From Rhodococcus qingshengii (GTDB lineage Bacteria > Actinomycetota > Actinomycetes > Mycobacteriales > Mycobacteriaceae): a stretch of DNA of 64,000 bases. The notes beneath the pieces are model-generated. The model had not been told where the DNA came from. It was given only the letters and a program-made list of their open reading frames with translations, and did no database searches. A program made the translations under genes and the position numbers. Within the stretch, counting starts at the first letter, position 1; each line of letters opens with the position of its first letter. Location: contig NZ_JAJNCL010000003.1 in assembly GCF_021025955.1 (NCBI RefSeq), forward strand, positions 496,001 to 560,000. The letters are read 5' to 3'. This document shows, piece by piece, positions 53,750 to 63,208 of this stretch.

Positions 53750-55280
53750 CGTCGCGGAGTCCGTCTCGCAGCGCCTTCCGATTGAGCTTGCCGACGGCCG
53801 TCTTCGGTATGGATTCTGCGAAAACGACCCGACGCGGCTTCTTGTACGACGCCAGTCGCTCGCCGACGTGCGCGACCAATGATGCTTGCAGTGAGTCGTT
53901 TTCGACGGTCCCGTCCGCGAGGACAACCACGGCCGTGACCGCCTCCACCCACTTGGCATCTGCGGTGCCCACCACGGCGACCTCACGAACAGACGGATGC
54001 GTCAGGAGTGCATCCTCGACTTCACGGGGGTAGACGTTGTATCCGCCGCTGATGATCATGTCCGAAGCGCGGTCCTTCAAGAACAGGAATCCCTCGGCAT
54101 CGAACTGGCCGATGTCGCGTGTGTGGACCCAACCGTCTTCGGTGAAGGTGTCCGCATTCAGTTCCGGCGTATTGAAGTATCCGGCGATCGCCGATGGCGA
54201 GCGGATCACGATTTCACCTGGTTCTCCCTGCGGCACTTCGTTTCCTTCGCCGTCGAGCAGCCTGATCTCGACGTCGACGGCGGGCTGACCACAGGACAGC
54301 AGGCGGTCTCCCGTGTGATCTTCGGGCCGAAGGACTGCGATACACAGCGGCGCCTCGGTCTGCCCGTAGTACTGCAGGAAGCGGTGTTGCCCCCACGCCT
54401 GCATTGCCCGTTCGATGGTGGCCAGTGGCATCGGCGACGCACCGTAGATCACGGATTTCAGACTCGAGACGTCTGCGCTGGCGAAATCAGGGCGTTCGAG
54501 GAGCATCTGAATCATCGTCGGCACCAGATTGATTGCGGTGGCACGATGCTCGGTTATCGAGTTCAAGAACGTCGACGGGTCGAAACCGGGGAGGATGACG
54601 GTCTTACCGCCACGGAGCCAGAACGGAAGCACGAAGACACCGCTGGCGTGAATCAGTGATGCTGCGTGCAACATCGTGTCGTCCTGAGTCGCCGGAAGCA
54701 GATTGAGCAGAACATTGCGGCAGATTCCGGCGTAGCTGCGCTGAGTGTGCTGCGCGGCCTTCAGCGTTCCCGTAGTGCCGGACGTGAACAGCGTCAGGAT
54801 CACATCGTCGGGAGCCACCTCGATGTCCGGAGTGACCGAAGGCATGCTCTGCGCTCGATCCAACAGCGAAAGCTGTCCCTCCGAACCTGTTTCCATCCCG
54901 ACGAACGTCCGATCTGGGAACCTGGCGGACAGTTCAGCAGCTCGGTCCGCAAGGTCAGTACCGAAAACGACGTGCGAGGTGTCGGTGTCCTCGAGCATTC
55001 GTGCGTGCTCGTCCAGCGAAAGTCGCGAGTTGAGCGGAACCCTGTTGATGCCGGCTTTGACACACGCAAAATCGACAGGCACGCTGGCAAGAGAGTTGTT
55101 GACCAGCAACGCAACCCGTGCACCCCGCCCGATACCGAGGGCGATGAATGTGTGCGCCAACCGGCTGCTGAGTTCGTCCACTTCCGTGAACGTCATCGAT
55201 CGATCGCCGAAGACGACGGCTGTTCGCGGTCCGTGCTGTCGCGCGCCACGGGCGATCAGGTCTTTGGTTATGGGCATCAT
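53742..55280 (-). CDS. AMP-dependent acyl-CoA synthetase
   Basis: 512 residues. P-loop ILTLFTSGTTGTLKA, YYGQTEAPLCIAVL, adenylate motif GWVHTRDIGQFDAEGFLFLK, and C-terminal VYPREVEDALLTHPSVREVA and KTAVGKLNRKALRDGL (catalytic Lys). Substrate is an aromatic or medium-chain acid. Overlaps the enoyl-CoA hydratase gene (ATGA), so the two form an operon. Confidence 0.88.
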   Translation of the reverse strand: MMPITKDLIARGARQHGPRTAVVFGDRSMTFTEVDELSSRLAHTFIALGIGRGARVALLVNNSLASVPVDFACVKAGINRVPLNSRLSLDEHARMLEDTDTSHVVFGTDLADRAAELSARFPDRTFVGMETGSEGQLSLLDRAQSMPSVTPDIEVAPDDVILTLFTSGTTGTLKAAQHTQRSYAGICRNVLLNLLPATQDDTMLHAASLIHASGVFVLPFWLRGGKTVILPGFDPSTFLNSITEHRATAINLVPTMIQMLLERPDFASADVSSLKSVIYGASPMPLATIERAMQAWGQHRFLQYYGQTEAPLCIAVLRPEDHTGDRLLSCGQPAVDVEIRLLDGEGNEVPQGEPGEIVIRSPSAIAGYFNTPELNADTFTEDGWVHTRDIGQFDAEGFLFLKDRASDMIISGGYNVYPREVEDALLTHPSVREVAVVGTADAKWVEAVTAVVVLADGTVENDSLQASLVAHVGERLASYKKPRRVVFAESIPKTAVGKLNRKALRDGLRDAI

Positions 55281-56104
55281 GGTTCAGTTTCCTCGTTCGA
55301 ATTCGGGTTGTTCTCGAATCGGCCGTGCCGGCCGGCGCCCGCGGCGAACGCAGCAGCGCCGCGCACACCTTCAGCGATGACAATGGGATTTCCTGCGACG
55401 CCCTCGGCTCGCAAGGCTTCCGCAAGTGGTCGATCAAAAGATCGGTAGGCCGACGCGCGATCCGCGAGCATGCAGAGTTGAGGAAAAGCGGTCAACTGGT
55501 GCGCAAGGTCCTTGGCCGCCTGGAGTGATTGCCCCACTGGAACAACACGATTGGCCAGTCCGAAGGCCAGCGCCTCCGGAGCGTCAACCGGACGACCGGT
55601 CAAGATCATGTCGAGCGCTCGCCCCTGCCCGACAATTCGCGGCAGTCGCACGGTCCCGCCGTCGATGAGTGGAACTCCCCAGCGTCGGCAGAAGACTCCG
55701 AACACGGAATCTTCCTCGCAGATCCTCAGGTCCGCGAGCAACGACAGCTCGAGCCCTCCTGCAACCGCGTATCCACTGACCGCGGCGATCAACGGTTTGG
55801 ACAACACCAACCGGCTCGGCCCCATCGGACCGGTCCCGCCGCCTTCCGGATGCAACTCGTGCACGCGGGCGGGGTCGGAGACTGCGGTCAAATCCGCACC
55901 GGCACAAAATGTGCCGCCCGCACCCCACAGAATCGCCACCTTCTGGCTCTCGTCCGACTCGAACTCCAGGAAGGCATCACGCAACTGCGCCGCCATCGGT
56001 CCGTCAACCGCATTCTTGCGATCGGGGCGATTCATCACGACAACGGTGACGCCACCGGCACGCTCCACATAGACATCGCCACCTGGTCGATCGGAGTCGG
56101 TCAC
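55277..56104 (-). CDS. Enoyl-CoA hydratase/isomerase family protein
   Basis: 275 residues, crotonase fold. WGAGGTFCAGADLTAVSDPA (oxyanion hole), AVSGYAVAGGLELSLLADLR, and GVPLIDGGTVRLPRIVGQGR. Acts on the CoA ester made by the synthetase encoded next. GTG start with GAGGAAA 8 bases upstream. Divergent from the PaaX-like regulator. Confidence 0.88.
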   Translation of the reverse strand: MTDSDRPGGDVYVERAGGVTVVVMNRPDRKNAVDGPMAAQLRDAFLEFESDESQKVAILWGAGGTFCAGADLTAVSDPARVHELHPEGGGTGPMGPSRLVLSKPLIAAVSGYAVAGGLELSLLADLRICEEDSVFGVFCRRWGVPLIDGGTVRLPRIVGQGRALDMILTGRPVDAPEALAFGLANRVVPVGQSLQAAKDLAHQLTAFPQLCMLADRASAYRSFDRPLAEALRAEGVAGNPIVIAEGVRGAAAFAAGAGRHGRFENNPNSNEETEP

Positions 56105-56155
56105 GATATTTCCTCACTGCTCGCGGATAAGGTTTCCCGGTACCCACCATGCCAC

Positions 56156-56197
56156 TTGTAACAGAATTTGTCAGGAGTTGTTCGAAAGTTGTTACAA
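56156..56197. promoter_or_regulatory. Inverted repeat between enoyl-CoA hydratase and PaaX-like gene
   Basis: TTGTAACA (56156-56163) and TGTTACAA (56190-56197) form an inverted pair 26 bases apart. Placed in the divergent promoter region; likely the operator of the PaaX-like protein. Confidence 0.6.
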
Positions 56198-56209
56198 ACT
56201 GATCGAGGA

Positions 56210-56983
56210 ATGTCCGCAACCCGAGTTGTGCTGGACCTCGCAACGGCGAGCCCGGACGCCGAGTTCAGCACCGCCGTGCTGACCCGGGCCGGCGAGATTG
56301 TCGGCGTCAGCGCATCGAGCATTCGCGTGGCAGCGGGCCGTCTGTGCCGCGAGGACAAACTGCGTCGCACCGCCCGGGGAACGTACGTCCTCAACCCGGA
56401 CGGCATCCCCACCTACAGCGAGGTCGAGGGGTGGCGAACTCGTACCGATCGCATACGTCCATGGGACGGCACCTGGATCGCCGTCGAGCACTCAGGGCTC
56501 AAACGAAGCGATCGCACCGCCGCCCGCCGGCACGATCAAGCGTTGCGCCTGGCGGGCTACGAGGACTGGAAGCCCACACTGGCAGTCCGTCCGAACAATC
56601 TCGCCGGCGGAATCGACATCGCTCGCCGCACTCTCCGTCGACTCGGTGCCGCTCCCGAATCGTCGCTCATGAAAGTTGATCACCTTGCCCCCGAGGATGA
56701 TTCGACAATTCGCACACTCTGGAACTCGGAGGCCCTGTTGGCCGACATTGCCGAGGCTCGCCAAGCACTCACACAGGCGCAAACCCGCCTGGCGGCAATC
56801 AGCCGCGAGGAAGCCGCCCGCGAATCACTTGCGCTGGGCAGTGCGATCATCGCGGTCATCGTCCGCAATCCACTACTTCCGGAAGAGCTCGAACCAACGC
56901 AGCCACTGCGAGACCTGATCTCGCACATGCTCGAGTACCAGGATGCGTCTCGTGAACTGTGGCAGTCGCTGCTCCAATTCTGA
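56210..56983 (+). CDS. PaaX family transcriptional regulator
   Basis: 257 residues from the ATG at 56210 (a TTG at 56168 is a longer alternative, but lies inside the probable operator). N-terminal winged helix FSTAVLTRAGEIVGVSASSI, then RGTYVLNPDGIPTYSEVEGW, a PaaX hallmark. PaaX represses phenylacetate-CoA genes; here the acyl-CoA synthetase and hydratase are the natural targets, with the CoA ester as inducer. Convergent with the SDR gene, 22 bases apart. Confidence 0.8.
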   Translation: MSATRVVLDLATASPDAEFSTAVLTRAGEIVGVSASSIRVAAGRLCREDKLRRTARGTYVLNPDGIPTYSEVEGWRTRTDRIRPWDGTWIAVEHSGLKRSDRTAARRHDQALRLAGYEDWKPTLAVRPNNLAGGIDIARRTLRRLGAAPESSLMKVDHLAPEDDSTIRTLWNSEALLADIAEARQALTQAQTRLAAISREEAARESLALGSAIIAVIVRNPLLPEELEPTQPLRDLISHMLEYQDASRELWQSLLQF

Positions 56984-57005
56984 TCGGCTTCCTCCAGAAG
57001 GCATT

Positions 57006-57698
57006 TCAGTACGTTGCGCGGCCACCGCTGGCGTCGTACACGGCACCGGTCGAGTAACTCACCGCAGACGACGACAGCCAGGAGATCAGTTCGGCGATCT
57101 CGTCCGCCTTCCCCATCCGCGCCATCGGCGTCAATGATTGCGAACGGGCGAGAATGGCCGGATCGGTGCCGGCATTCATGGGGCTTTCCACGGCCGCCGG
57201 CGCTATCGCGTTGACCAGCACGCCGGTGGTGGCGACCTCTTTGCCGAGTGATTTAGTCAGCGCGACAACGGCCGCCTTGGACGCCGAATACGCACTCTGA
57301 TTCGGGTTTCCGTCCTTGGCAGCAATACTCGCGAGATTGACGACCCGCCCCCACCCCGACGCGACCATCCCCGGCACGAATGCCCGGCACATGAGGAATG
57401 TTCCCTCGACGTTGATGCGGAACGTACGCTGCCAGGCCGCAAGATCGACGTCGACCAGCGGCGCTGACGGCCCGACAATTCCCGCACTGTTGATCAAGAT
57501 GTCGACACTGCCGACTCGGGCACGAAGCGCGTCGACGGCGACCGCGTCACTCACGTCGAGTTGTTCGTGCGCTCCCTCGGTAAGATCTGCCGTTATCACC
57601 CGAACCCCCCTCTCCGTCAGCAACTTTGCGCTGGCGGCGCCGATCCCGCTCGCACCGCCGGTGATGAGCGCGGTGACACCTTCCGGGTAACTCTGCAT
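57006..57698 (-). CDS. Short-chain dehydrogenase/reductase
   Basis: 230 residues. Cofactor loop ALITGGASGIGAASAKLL, NSAG motif ILINSAGIVGPS, catalytic Y-x3-K in SAYSASKAAVVALTKSLG. Similar to 3-oxoacyl-ACP/cyclohexanol-type SDRs. ATG at 57698 has AGGAG 8 bases upstream. Divergent from the LysR gene and perhaps part of the same regulon. Confidence 0.87.
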   Translation of the reverse strand: MQSYPEGVTALITGGASGIGAASAKLLTERGVRVITADLTEGAHEQLDVSDAVAVDALRARVGSVDILINSAGIVGPSAPLVDVDLAAWQRTFRINVEGTFLMCRAFVPGMVASGWGRVVNLASIAAKDGNPNQSAYSASKAAVVALTKSLGKEVATTGVLVNAIAPAAVESPMNAGTDPAILARSQSLTPMARMGKADEIAELISWLSSSAVSYSTGAVYDASGGRATY

Positions 57699-57832
57699 CC
57701 TCTTCACTCCTGAGTTTCTGTGCGTTACGCACTCAATTTATGTTGCAAATAGGCATAATTGCCGTCACACTGTGTAGAAATTCTGAATATATGGCGTTTG
57801 TCCTCGACGTCAAATACCTGGAGGCGTTGTCG

Positions 57833-58750
57833 ATGGAAACCCGCTGGTTGCACGCGTTCGTCGCGGTTGCGGAAGAACTTCACTTCGGACGGGCCGCGTC
57901 ACGGCTCCAGATGGCGCAGTCGCCGCTCAGCCAAATGATCCGAAAGCTCGAAAAAGACATCGGCGTCAAGTTGTTCGAACGAAGCACCCGTAGCGTCGCG
58001 CTCACGTCCGGCGGACACGCCTTTCTCCCCCACGCCTATCGCGTCATCGAGAACATGGAAACCGCACGGCACGCTACGCGTGCGTCCTCGGGAGGCGTCT
58101 ACGGACGAGTCACGATCGGATTCACCGGAGTGCTCAACTATCAAGCACTTCCACCGCTCACCCGCGCGTTGCGTCAGCGCTATCCCGAAGTCGAACTGAC
58201 ACTTCTCGGCCGGATCATGACGCGCGACGCGGTCATTCAACTCGAGAGCGGCGCCCTCGATCTCGCCTTCGTCGGGCTACCGGTGGAATCCGCATCGCTC
58301 TCTACCCGACTTATTCGACGGGAGGCGTTCGGCGCCGTGCTTCCGATCGACCATCCCCTTGCCGAGAGGGACGCGATCGATCTCCGCGAATTGGCCGACG
58401 ACGGATTCGTGACCACCCCGCTCTCGGCCGGCTCTGCCCTCCAGGAAACCGCGATGCGCGCCTGCATGAACGCAGACTTCAGACCTCGCGTGGTTCAGGA
58501 GATCACCGATCCGTACATGATCCTCATGCTCGTTGCCGCCGGCGTCGGTGTAGCGCTGATGACGTCCGGCATGGCTGCCATCACCCCACCTGGCAGTGTG
58601 TTCGTCCCGCTCACCGGCGAGCCGACGTTCATGAATCACGGAATTGCCTGGTCACCCCGACATATGACCGATGCGCTCGCCGTCGCACTGGAGACATCCG
58701 AGGAGATTCTGCCTACGCCGGGCATTGAGACCAAAAACGTCATTATCTGA
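57833..58750 (+). CDS. LysR family transcriptional regulator
   Basis: 305 residues from the ATG at 57833 (GGAGG 9 bases upstream). Helix-turn-helix LHFGRAASRLQMAQSPLSQM, effector domain with VTIGFTGVLNYQALPPLTRA. CatM/BenM-like, so an aromatic or dicarboxylic effector is likely. It lies between the SDR (divergent) and the transporter operon (same strand). Confidence 0.9.
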   Translation: METRWLHAFVAVAEELHFGRAASRLQMAQSPLSQMIRKLEKDIGVKLFERSTRSVALTSGGHAFLPHAYRVIENMETARHATRASSGGVYGRVTIGFTGVLNYQALPPLTRALRQRYPEVELTLLGRIMTRDAVIQLESGALDLAFVGLPVESASLSTRLIRREAFGAVLPIDHPLAERDAIDLRELADDGFVTTPLSAGSALQETAMRACMNADFRPRVVQEITDPYMILMLVAAGVGVALMTSGMAAITPPGSVFVPLTGEPTFMNHGIAWSPRHMTDALAVALETSEEILPTPGIETKNVII

Positions 58751-58886
58751 GACTCATTTAGTGTTGGACGCGCCATAGTCCTTCGTGGCACTGTCGTCTC
58801 AGCCGCCGAAAGGTGAGGGACGTCACCGATGCGTGGTGCATCACCAAACGTGCCGCCACGGCCGGCCCATCGGGACGAAAGGACTT

Positions 58887-60266
58887 CACATGGCACCACC
58901 GATCACCTCCACCGGTTCCACGCACTCCACCGAGGAGCACCCGAATTCGAATGCGCGCCGCGCCGCTGTTTCGGGCTTCCTCGGCAGCACCCTCGAGTAC
59001 TACGACTTCTTCATCTACGGCTCCGCAGCCGCGCTCGTGTTCCCCAAGATCTTCTTTCCTGGCGGCGGCTCGACGGCAACGCTGCTCTCGATCAGCACTC
59101 TGGGCGTGGCCTACGTCGCGCGCCCACTCGGCGCAGTGCTGTGGGGACACCTCGGCGATCGGTACGGACGCAAGAACGCGCTTCTCGCCTGCCTGCTCCT
59201 CATGGGTGTTGCGACGGTCATCGTCGGTTGCCTGCCGACCTACGACCAGATCGGCATCGCCGCTCCGATCATTCTCGTCTTGCTTCGCCTGCTTCAAGGG
59301 CTCTCTGCCGGCGGTGAATCACCCGGCTCTTCGGCACTGACGCTCGAACACGCACCGGATCACCGTCGTTCGTTCTTCACCTCGTTCACCATGAGCGGGA
59401 TCATGTTCGGCATCGTCGTCTCCAGCCTGGTATTCATCCCAGTGGCGAGCCTGCCCGACGAAGACCTCTACTCGTGGGGTTGGCGAGTTCCCTTCTGGCT
59501 CAGCATCATCGTGACCGTCGTTGCGCTGTGGCTACGTCGCGCCCTTGATGAGCCTGAGGTATTCGAAGAACTCAAGGAACAGGACGAGACGGCCGGAATT
59601 CCCGTCGTCGAGATGTTCCGCTCGCACTGGCGCACCGTAATCCGTATCAGCATGAGCTCGACCTTCGCGATGATCAACACCATCGTCAACGTCTTCGCCC
59701 TGGCGTACGCCGTCGAATCCGGATTCGAACGCTCCACGATGCTGTGGGCCATCGCGACCGCCAATTTTGTTGCCGTACTGACTCAGCCGCTGTTCGGCAT
59801 TCTCTCGGATCGCTACGGACGTAAGCCCATCTTCGTCGTCGGCGCCATCGGAGCCGGCCTGATGATCTTCGTGTTCTTCCATTCGATCGGAACCCAAAGC
59901 GTCCCCATGGTCTTCGCTTCGGGAATCGTCATGATCGGAATCTTCTACGCGATGCCCAACGGCACGTACCCGGCATACTTCCCGGAGCAGTTCCCCGCGA
60001 AGGTTCGATACACCGGAATGGCCGTCAGCCTCATGCTCGGACTCCTTGTCGCCGGCTTCACACCGGCTATCGCCCAGGCGATTTCGGCCGGAGACAAGAG
60101 CAACTGGACACCGGTTGCATGGATGTGCCTGGGCTTCGCCGTCATCTCAGCCATCGCGGCAATGACCGGACCGGAAACGTACCGCACGCCCACAGCGGAA
60201 CTGGGCCAACCGAAGCCGAGCCTGCCGAGCAAGCAGGACTCAGAGCTCACCAGCAACAACGCTTGA
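58887..60266 (+). CDS. Metabolite:H+ symporter (MHS family, shikimate/proline-permease-like)
   Basis: 459 residues from the ATG at 58887 (GAAAGGA upstream). Twelve membrane segments. MHS signatures: [60 protein letters not shown]. Imports a carboxylic acid such as shikimate, quinate, citrate or a protocatechuate-like compound. First gene of the transport/catabolic operon; context with a shikimate-type dehydrogenase makes shikimate or quinate likely. Confidence 0.9.
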   Translation, partial: HMAPPITSTGSTHSTEEHPNSNARRAAVSGFLGSTLEYYDFFIYGSAAALVFPKIFFPGGGSTATLLSISTLGVAYVARPLGAVLWGHLGDRYGRKNALLACLLLMGVATVIVGCLPTYDQIGIAAPIILVLLRLLQGLSAGGESPGSSALTLEHAPDHRRSFFTSFTMSGIMFGIVVSSLVFIPVASLPDEDLYSWGWRVPFWLSIIVTVVALWLRRALDEPEVFEELKEQDETAGIPVVEMFRSHWRTVIRISMSSTFAMINTIVNVFALAYAVESGFERSTMLWAIATANFVAVLTQPLFGILSDRYGRKPIFVVGAIGAGLMIFVFFHSIGTQSVPMVFASGIVMIGIFYAMPNGTYPAYFPEQFPAKVRYTGMAVSLMLGLLVAGFTPAIAQAISAGDKSNWTPVAWMCLGFAVISAIAAMTGPETYRTPTAELGQPKPSLPSKQDSELTSNNA

Positions 60267-60273
60267 CCGGACC

Positions 60274-60304
60274 GGCCCCTCGCGCTGAATTGCCGCGAGG
60301 GGCC
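60274..60304 (+). terminator. Intercistronic hairpin (partial terminator or processing site)
   Basis: Perfect 11-bp stem (60274-60284 with 60294-60304) and 9-base loop, directly after the transporter stop and before the shikimate-type dehydrogenase. No U-tract. Could lower downstream expression or protect the upstream mRNA end. Confidence 0.6.
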
Positions 60305-60329
60305 GTCCCCACTTATGCAGGAGAATGTC

Positions 60330-61211
60330 ATGACTACCGAATACACACGTCACCGCATCGGCCTGGTCGGGTCGGGTATCGCCACCTCACTCTCGCCCGC
60401 GTTGCACGCACACGAAGCAGCAGCACTCGGACTCGACGATTACAGCTACGAACTGATCGATCTCGAGAACCTGAATATCTCGGTCGAGAAAACCGGTGAG
60501 GTGGTGCGTGGCGCCGTCGCGAGCGACTTCACCGGACTGAACATCACCCACCCGTGCAAGCAGGTTGTCGTGGACGCGCTCGACAAGCTGTCCGACAACG
60601 CGCGGTTGCTCGGTGCCGTCAACACGGTTGTGGTCGACAACGGGCGTTTGATCGGCCACAACACAGACCACAGCGGATTCCTCACAGCACTGCAGCGCGG
60701 TTTGCCCGACGCCGCCTTGGACCGAGTGGTGCTTGCAGGGGCAGGAGGGGCGGGTTCCGCTGTGGCATACGCACTCGCTGCCGCCGGTACCACGGATCTT
60801 CGCATCGCAGATATTGATCCCGATCGCGCTGCCGATGTGTGTTCTCGCGTCGCCTCGGCCTTCCCTGGCACGCGCACAACGGCTTTGACGATCGATCAGA
60901 TCGCCGACAATCTGGCTACGTGCGACGGAGTCGTCAATGCGTCACCAATCGGCATGGTCGGTCATCCCGGAACCCCCTTCGACCCCGCGGCACTGCACTC
61001 CGAGTTATGGGTCGCGGACATCGTTTATCGACCGATGCGCACCGAATTACTCGACGCTGCACTCGCTCTCGGATGCTCGGTTCTCGATGGTGGCCAGATG
61101 CTGGTGGCACAAGCCTCGGACACCTTCACTCTCCTGACCGGTATCGAAGCCGATACAGATCGCATGCGCAGCCATCTGCGCGAACTGCTCTCCGAGACGG
61201 CACGCGCATGA
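60330..61211 (+). CDS. Shikimate/quinate-type dehydrogenase (AroE family)
   Basis: 293 residues from the ATG at 60330 (AGGAG 6 bases upstream). Substrate motif SLSPALH at 20-26, catalytic Lys77 in NITHPCK, N98 in GAVNTV, D113 in NTDHSGF; NAD(P) loop AGAGGAGSAVAYAL. The residue after the GAGGAGSA loop region is AD (RIADIDPDRA), which suggests NAD preference, as in catabolic quinate/shikimate dehydrogenases. Not the biosynthetic aroE by context. Confidence 0.88.
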   Translation: MTTEYTRHRIGLVGSGIATSLSPALHAHEAAALGLDDYSYELIDLENLNISVEKTGEVVRGAVASDFTGLNITHPCKQVVVDALDKLSDNARLLGAVNTVVVDNGRLIGHNTDHSGFLTALQRGLPDAALDRVVLAGAGGAGSAVAYALAAAGTTDLRIADIDPDRAADVCSRVASAFPGTRTTALTIDQIADNLATCDGVVNASPIGMVGHPGTPFDPAALHSELWVADIVYRPMRTELLDAALALGCSVLDGGQMLVAQASDTFTLLTGIEADTDRMRSHLRELLSETARA

Positions 61212-61255
61212 GCACAACCGAACACCTACTTTCTCGCGAAGTACCAGGAGCACTG

Positions 61256-63208
61256 ATGAACGTGACTCAGCCGTTCGCCGAACCTCTCGACATGGGCAGC
61301 GTCCGACTCCGGAACCGGTTCGTGTCCGCCCCGATGGAACGCAACTACTGCGAAGTCGACGGCACCATGACGGACGAGTACATCGCGTACCTCGCCCGCC
61401 GCGCCGAAGGTGGTGCTGCACTGATCTTCACCGAAGCGAGCTACGTGCGTGCCGACGGCAAGGGACGCATCCGGCAGATGGGCGTCGACGTCGACGAACG
61501 GATTCCCGGCATCAAGAAGATGGTCGACGCGATCCACGCTCACGGCGCCCTCGTCGGAGTCGAACTCAACCACGGTGGACGCACGGCGCAGGGGTCGGTC
61601 AGTGGATTTGTTCCCGTTGCCCCGACACCGATTCCGTGTTTGGTTGTCGGCGGCGAGATGCCAGAACAACTCGACGGCGACGATATCGAGCACATCATCG
61701 AGTGTTTCGGTGAAGCCGCGGCGCGCTGCCAGCAGGCGGGCGTCGACGTCATCTCCCTGCACGGTGGCCACGGGTACTTGATCCACCAGTTCCTTTCCCC
61801 TGCTTACAATCACCGCGACGACGAGTGGGCCGACCCCACCTTGTTCGTCAACAAGGTCATTGCCTCCGTCCACGAACATGCTCCGGGAATCACTCTGGGA
61901 CTACGATTCTCAGCCTTCGAAGGCATTGACGGCGGGCTCGACGCCGAGACAACCCGCGCGCGCATCGACGCCATCGACACCGACCGACTCGATTTCCTCG
62001 ACGTCTCGGCCGGCAACTACGAAGCGGGACAGTGGATCATCCAGCCCGGTGAATGGTCCCGCGGACTCCTCGCGCCGTACTCCGAGCAATACCAGCGAGA
62101 CTTCGACATCCCGGTGGGTGTGGCCGGACGCATCACGTCGCCGGAGATCGCCGCGCAGATCATCGAATCCGGGCAGGCCAACTTCGTCAGCATGGCGCGT
62201 ACGTTGCACGCTGATCCGGATTTCCCGAATCGCGCTATCGACGGTGGCCGCTACCGCCCGTGTATCGCCTGCAATTACTGCATCGACAGCCTGGCCGCCG
62301 GCCCCATTCCCTGCTCCGTCAACCCGTGGGTCGGACGTGAACTGGACCAGCCTACAAAGCCGGCTGATGCCACCGTGCGGGTCGCCGTCATCGGTGCCGG
62401 TCCCTCCGGAATGGCCGCTGCCCGCGACCTCGCACTTGCCGGTCATCGCGTCGACCTGTACGACGAACGCCCCAGCCTCGGCGGCGACTTCGCTCTGGCA
62501 TCGAAGCTGCACGAGTATCCCGAATACGGGCAAGTCATGGACTGGTACGTCGCGGAACTGGCTGAACTCGGGGTCCACTGCCACATCTCGACCCGGGCAG
62601 ATGCTGCTTTGCTCTCTGGTGGCGATTTCGACGCCATAGTTCTTGCCGCCGGCGGCGTCGGCCCTGTGGTCGATCTCCCCGGAGCAGCATCCCGTACCGT
62701 TCGCGACGTCCGCGAATTCCTCGTCTCCGGCGATCCTGCCCCCGAAGCAATCACCATTTTCGGCGCCGACCGCGAGGCTGCCGCCGTCGCCGACGAGCTG
62801 CTCCAGAAGGGTACGCAGGTCGTCATGATCGGCCCGCAGGAAACCATCGCGCACGACGTCGGACGCCGCGGAAAGATCGTGCTGCTGCCGCGCCTGGCCG
62901 CAAGTGAGAACCTCACGACCTACCTGAGCTCGATCGTCACCAAGGTCGACACCGACTCGGTCACGATCTCGACGGCCGGTGTGCTGAGCGAGGTTGATGC
63001 TCCTGGCGAACTCCTGATCTCGCAGGGCGTCGAGCCGCGTTCGGAACTTCTTGCCGAACTCCGTTCACTGGCACCACGACTCGGAGTCCATACGGTCGGC
63101 GATGCGAGCGGAGACGGCGGGTCCATTCACGCTGCACTCGTCACCGCAGCCGATGTCGCCGTCACGATCACGGCCGCCGCTGCGGCCCGTCAGGAGATTC
63201 ACGCATGA
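61256..63208 (+). CDS. Old-yellow-enzyme/4Fe-4S/FAD fusion reductase (2,4-dienoyl-CoA reductase-like)
   Basis: 650 residues in order: FMN barrel (PLDMGSVRLRNRFVSAPMER, VISLHGGHGYLIHQFLSP), Fe-S cysteines C336-x2-C339-x2-C342-x10-C353, then an FAD/NAD domain (RVAVIGAGPSGMAAARDLAL near 375). The family reduces C=C bonds of unsaturated CoA esters or cyclic acids. The Cys spacing is one residue shorter in each gap than in E. coli FadH. ATG at 61256 has AGGAG 6 bases upstream; an ATG at 61208 overlapping the dehydrogenase stop is also possible. Confidence 0.88.
   Translation: MNVTQPFAEPLDMGSVRLRNRFVSAPMERNYCEVDGTMTDEYIAYLARRAEGGAALIFTEASYVRADGKGRIRQMGVDVDERIPGIKKMVDAIHAHGALVGVELNHGGRTAQGSVSGFVPVAPTPIPCLVVGGEMPEQLDGDDIEHIIECFGEAAARCQQAGVDVISLHGGHGYLIHQFLSPAYNHRDDEWADPTLFVNKVIASVHEHAPGITLGLRFSAFEGIDGGLDAETTRARIDAIDTDRLDFLDVSAGNYEAGQWIIQPGEWSRGLLAPYSEQYQRDFDIPVGVAGRITSPEIAAQIIESGQANFVSMARTLHADPDFPNRAIDGGRYRPCIACNYCIDSLAAGPIPCSVNPWVGRELDQPTKPADATVRVAVIGAGPSGMAAARDLALAGHRVDLYDERPSLGGDFALASKLHEYPEYGQVMDWYVAELAELGVHCHISTRADAALLSGGDFDAIVLAAGGVGPVVDLPGAASRTVRDVREFLVSGDPAPEAITIFGADREAAAVADELLQKGTQVVMIGPQETIAHDVGRRGKIVLLPRLAASENLTTYLSSIVTKVDTDSVTISTAGVLSEVDAPGELLISQGVEPRSELLAELRSLAPRLGVHTVGDASGDGGSIHAALVTAADVAVTITAAAAARQEIHA

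Noticed and set aside
60839-61255. Long upstream extension of the OYE reductase frame
   Set aside because: It runs through the shikimate-type dehydrogenase in another frame; only ATG 61208 or 61256 is credible.
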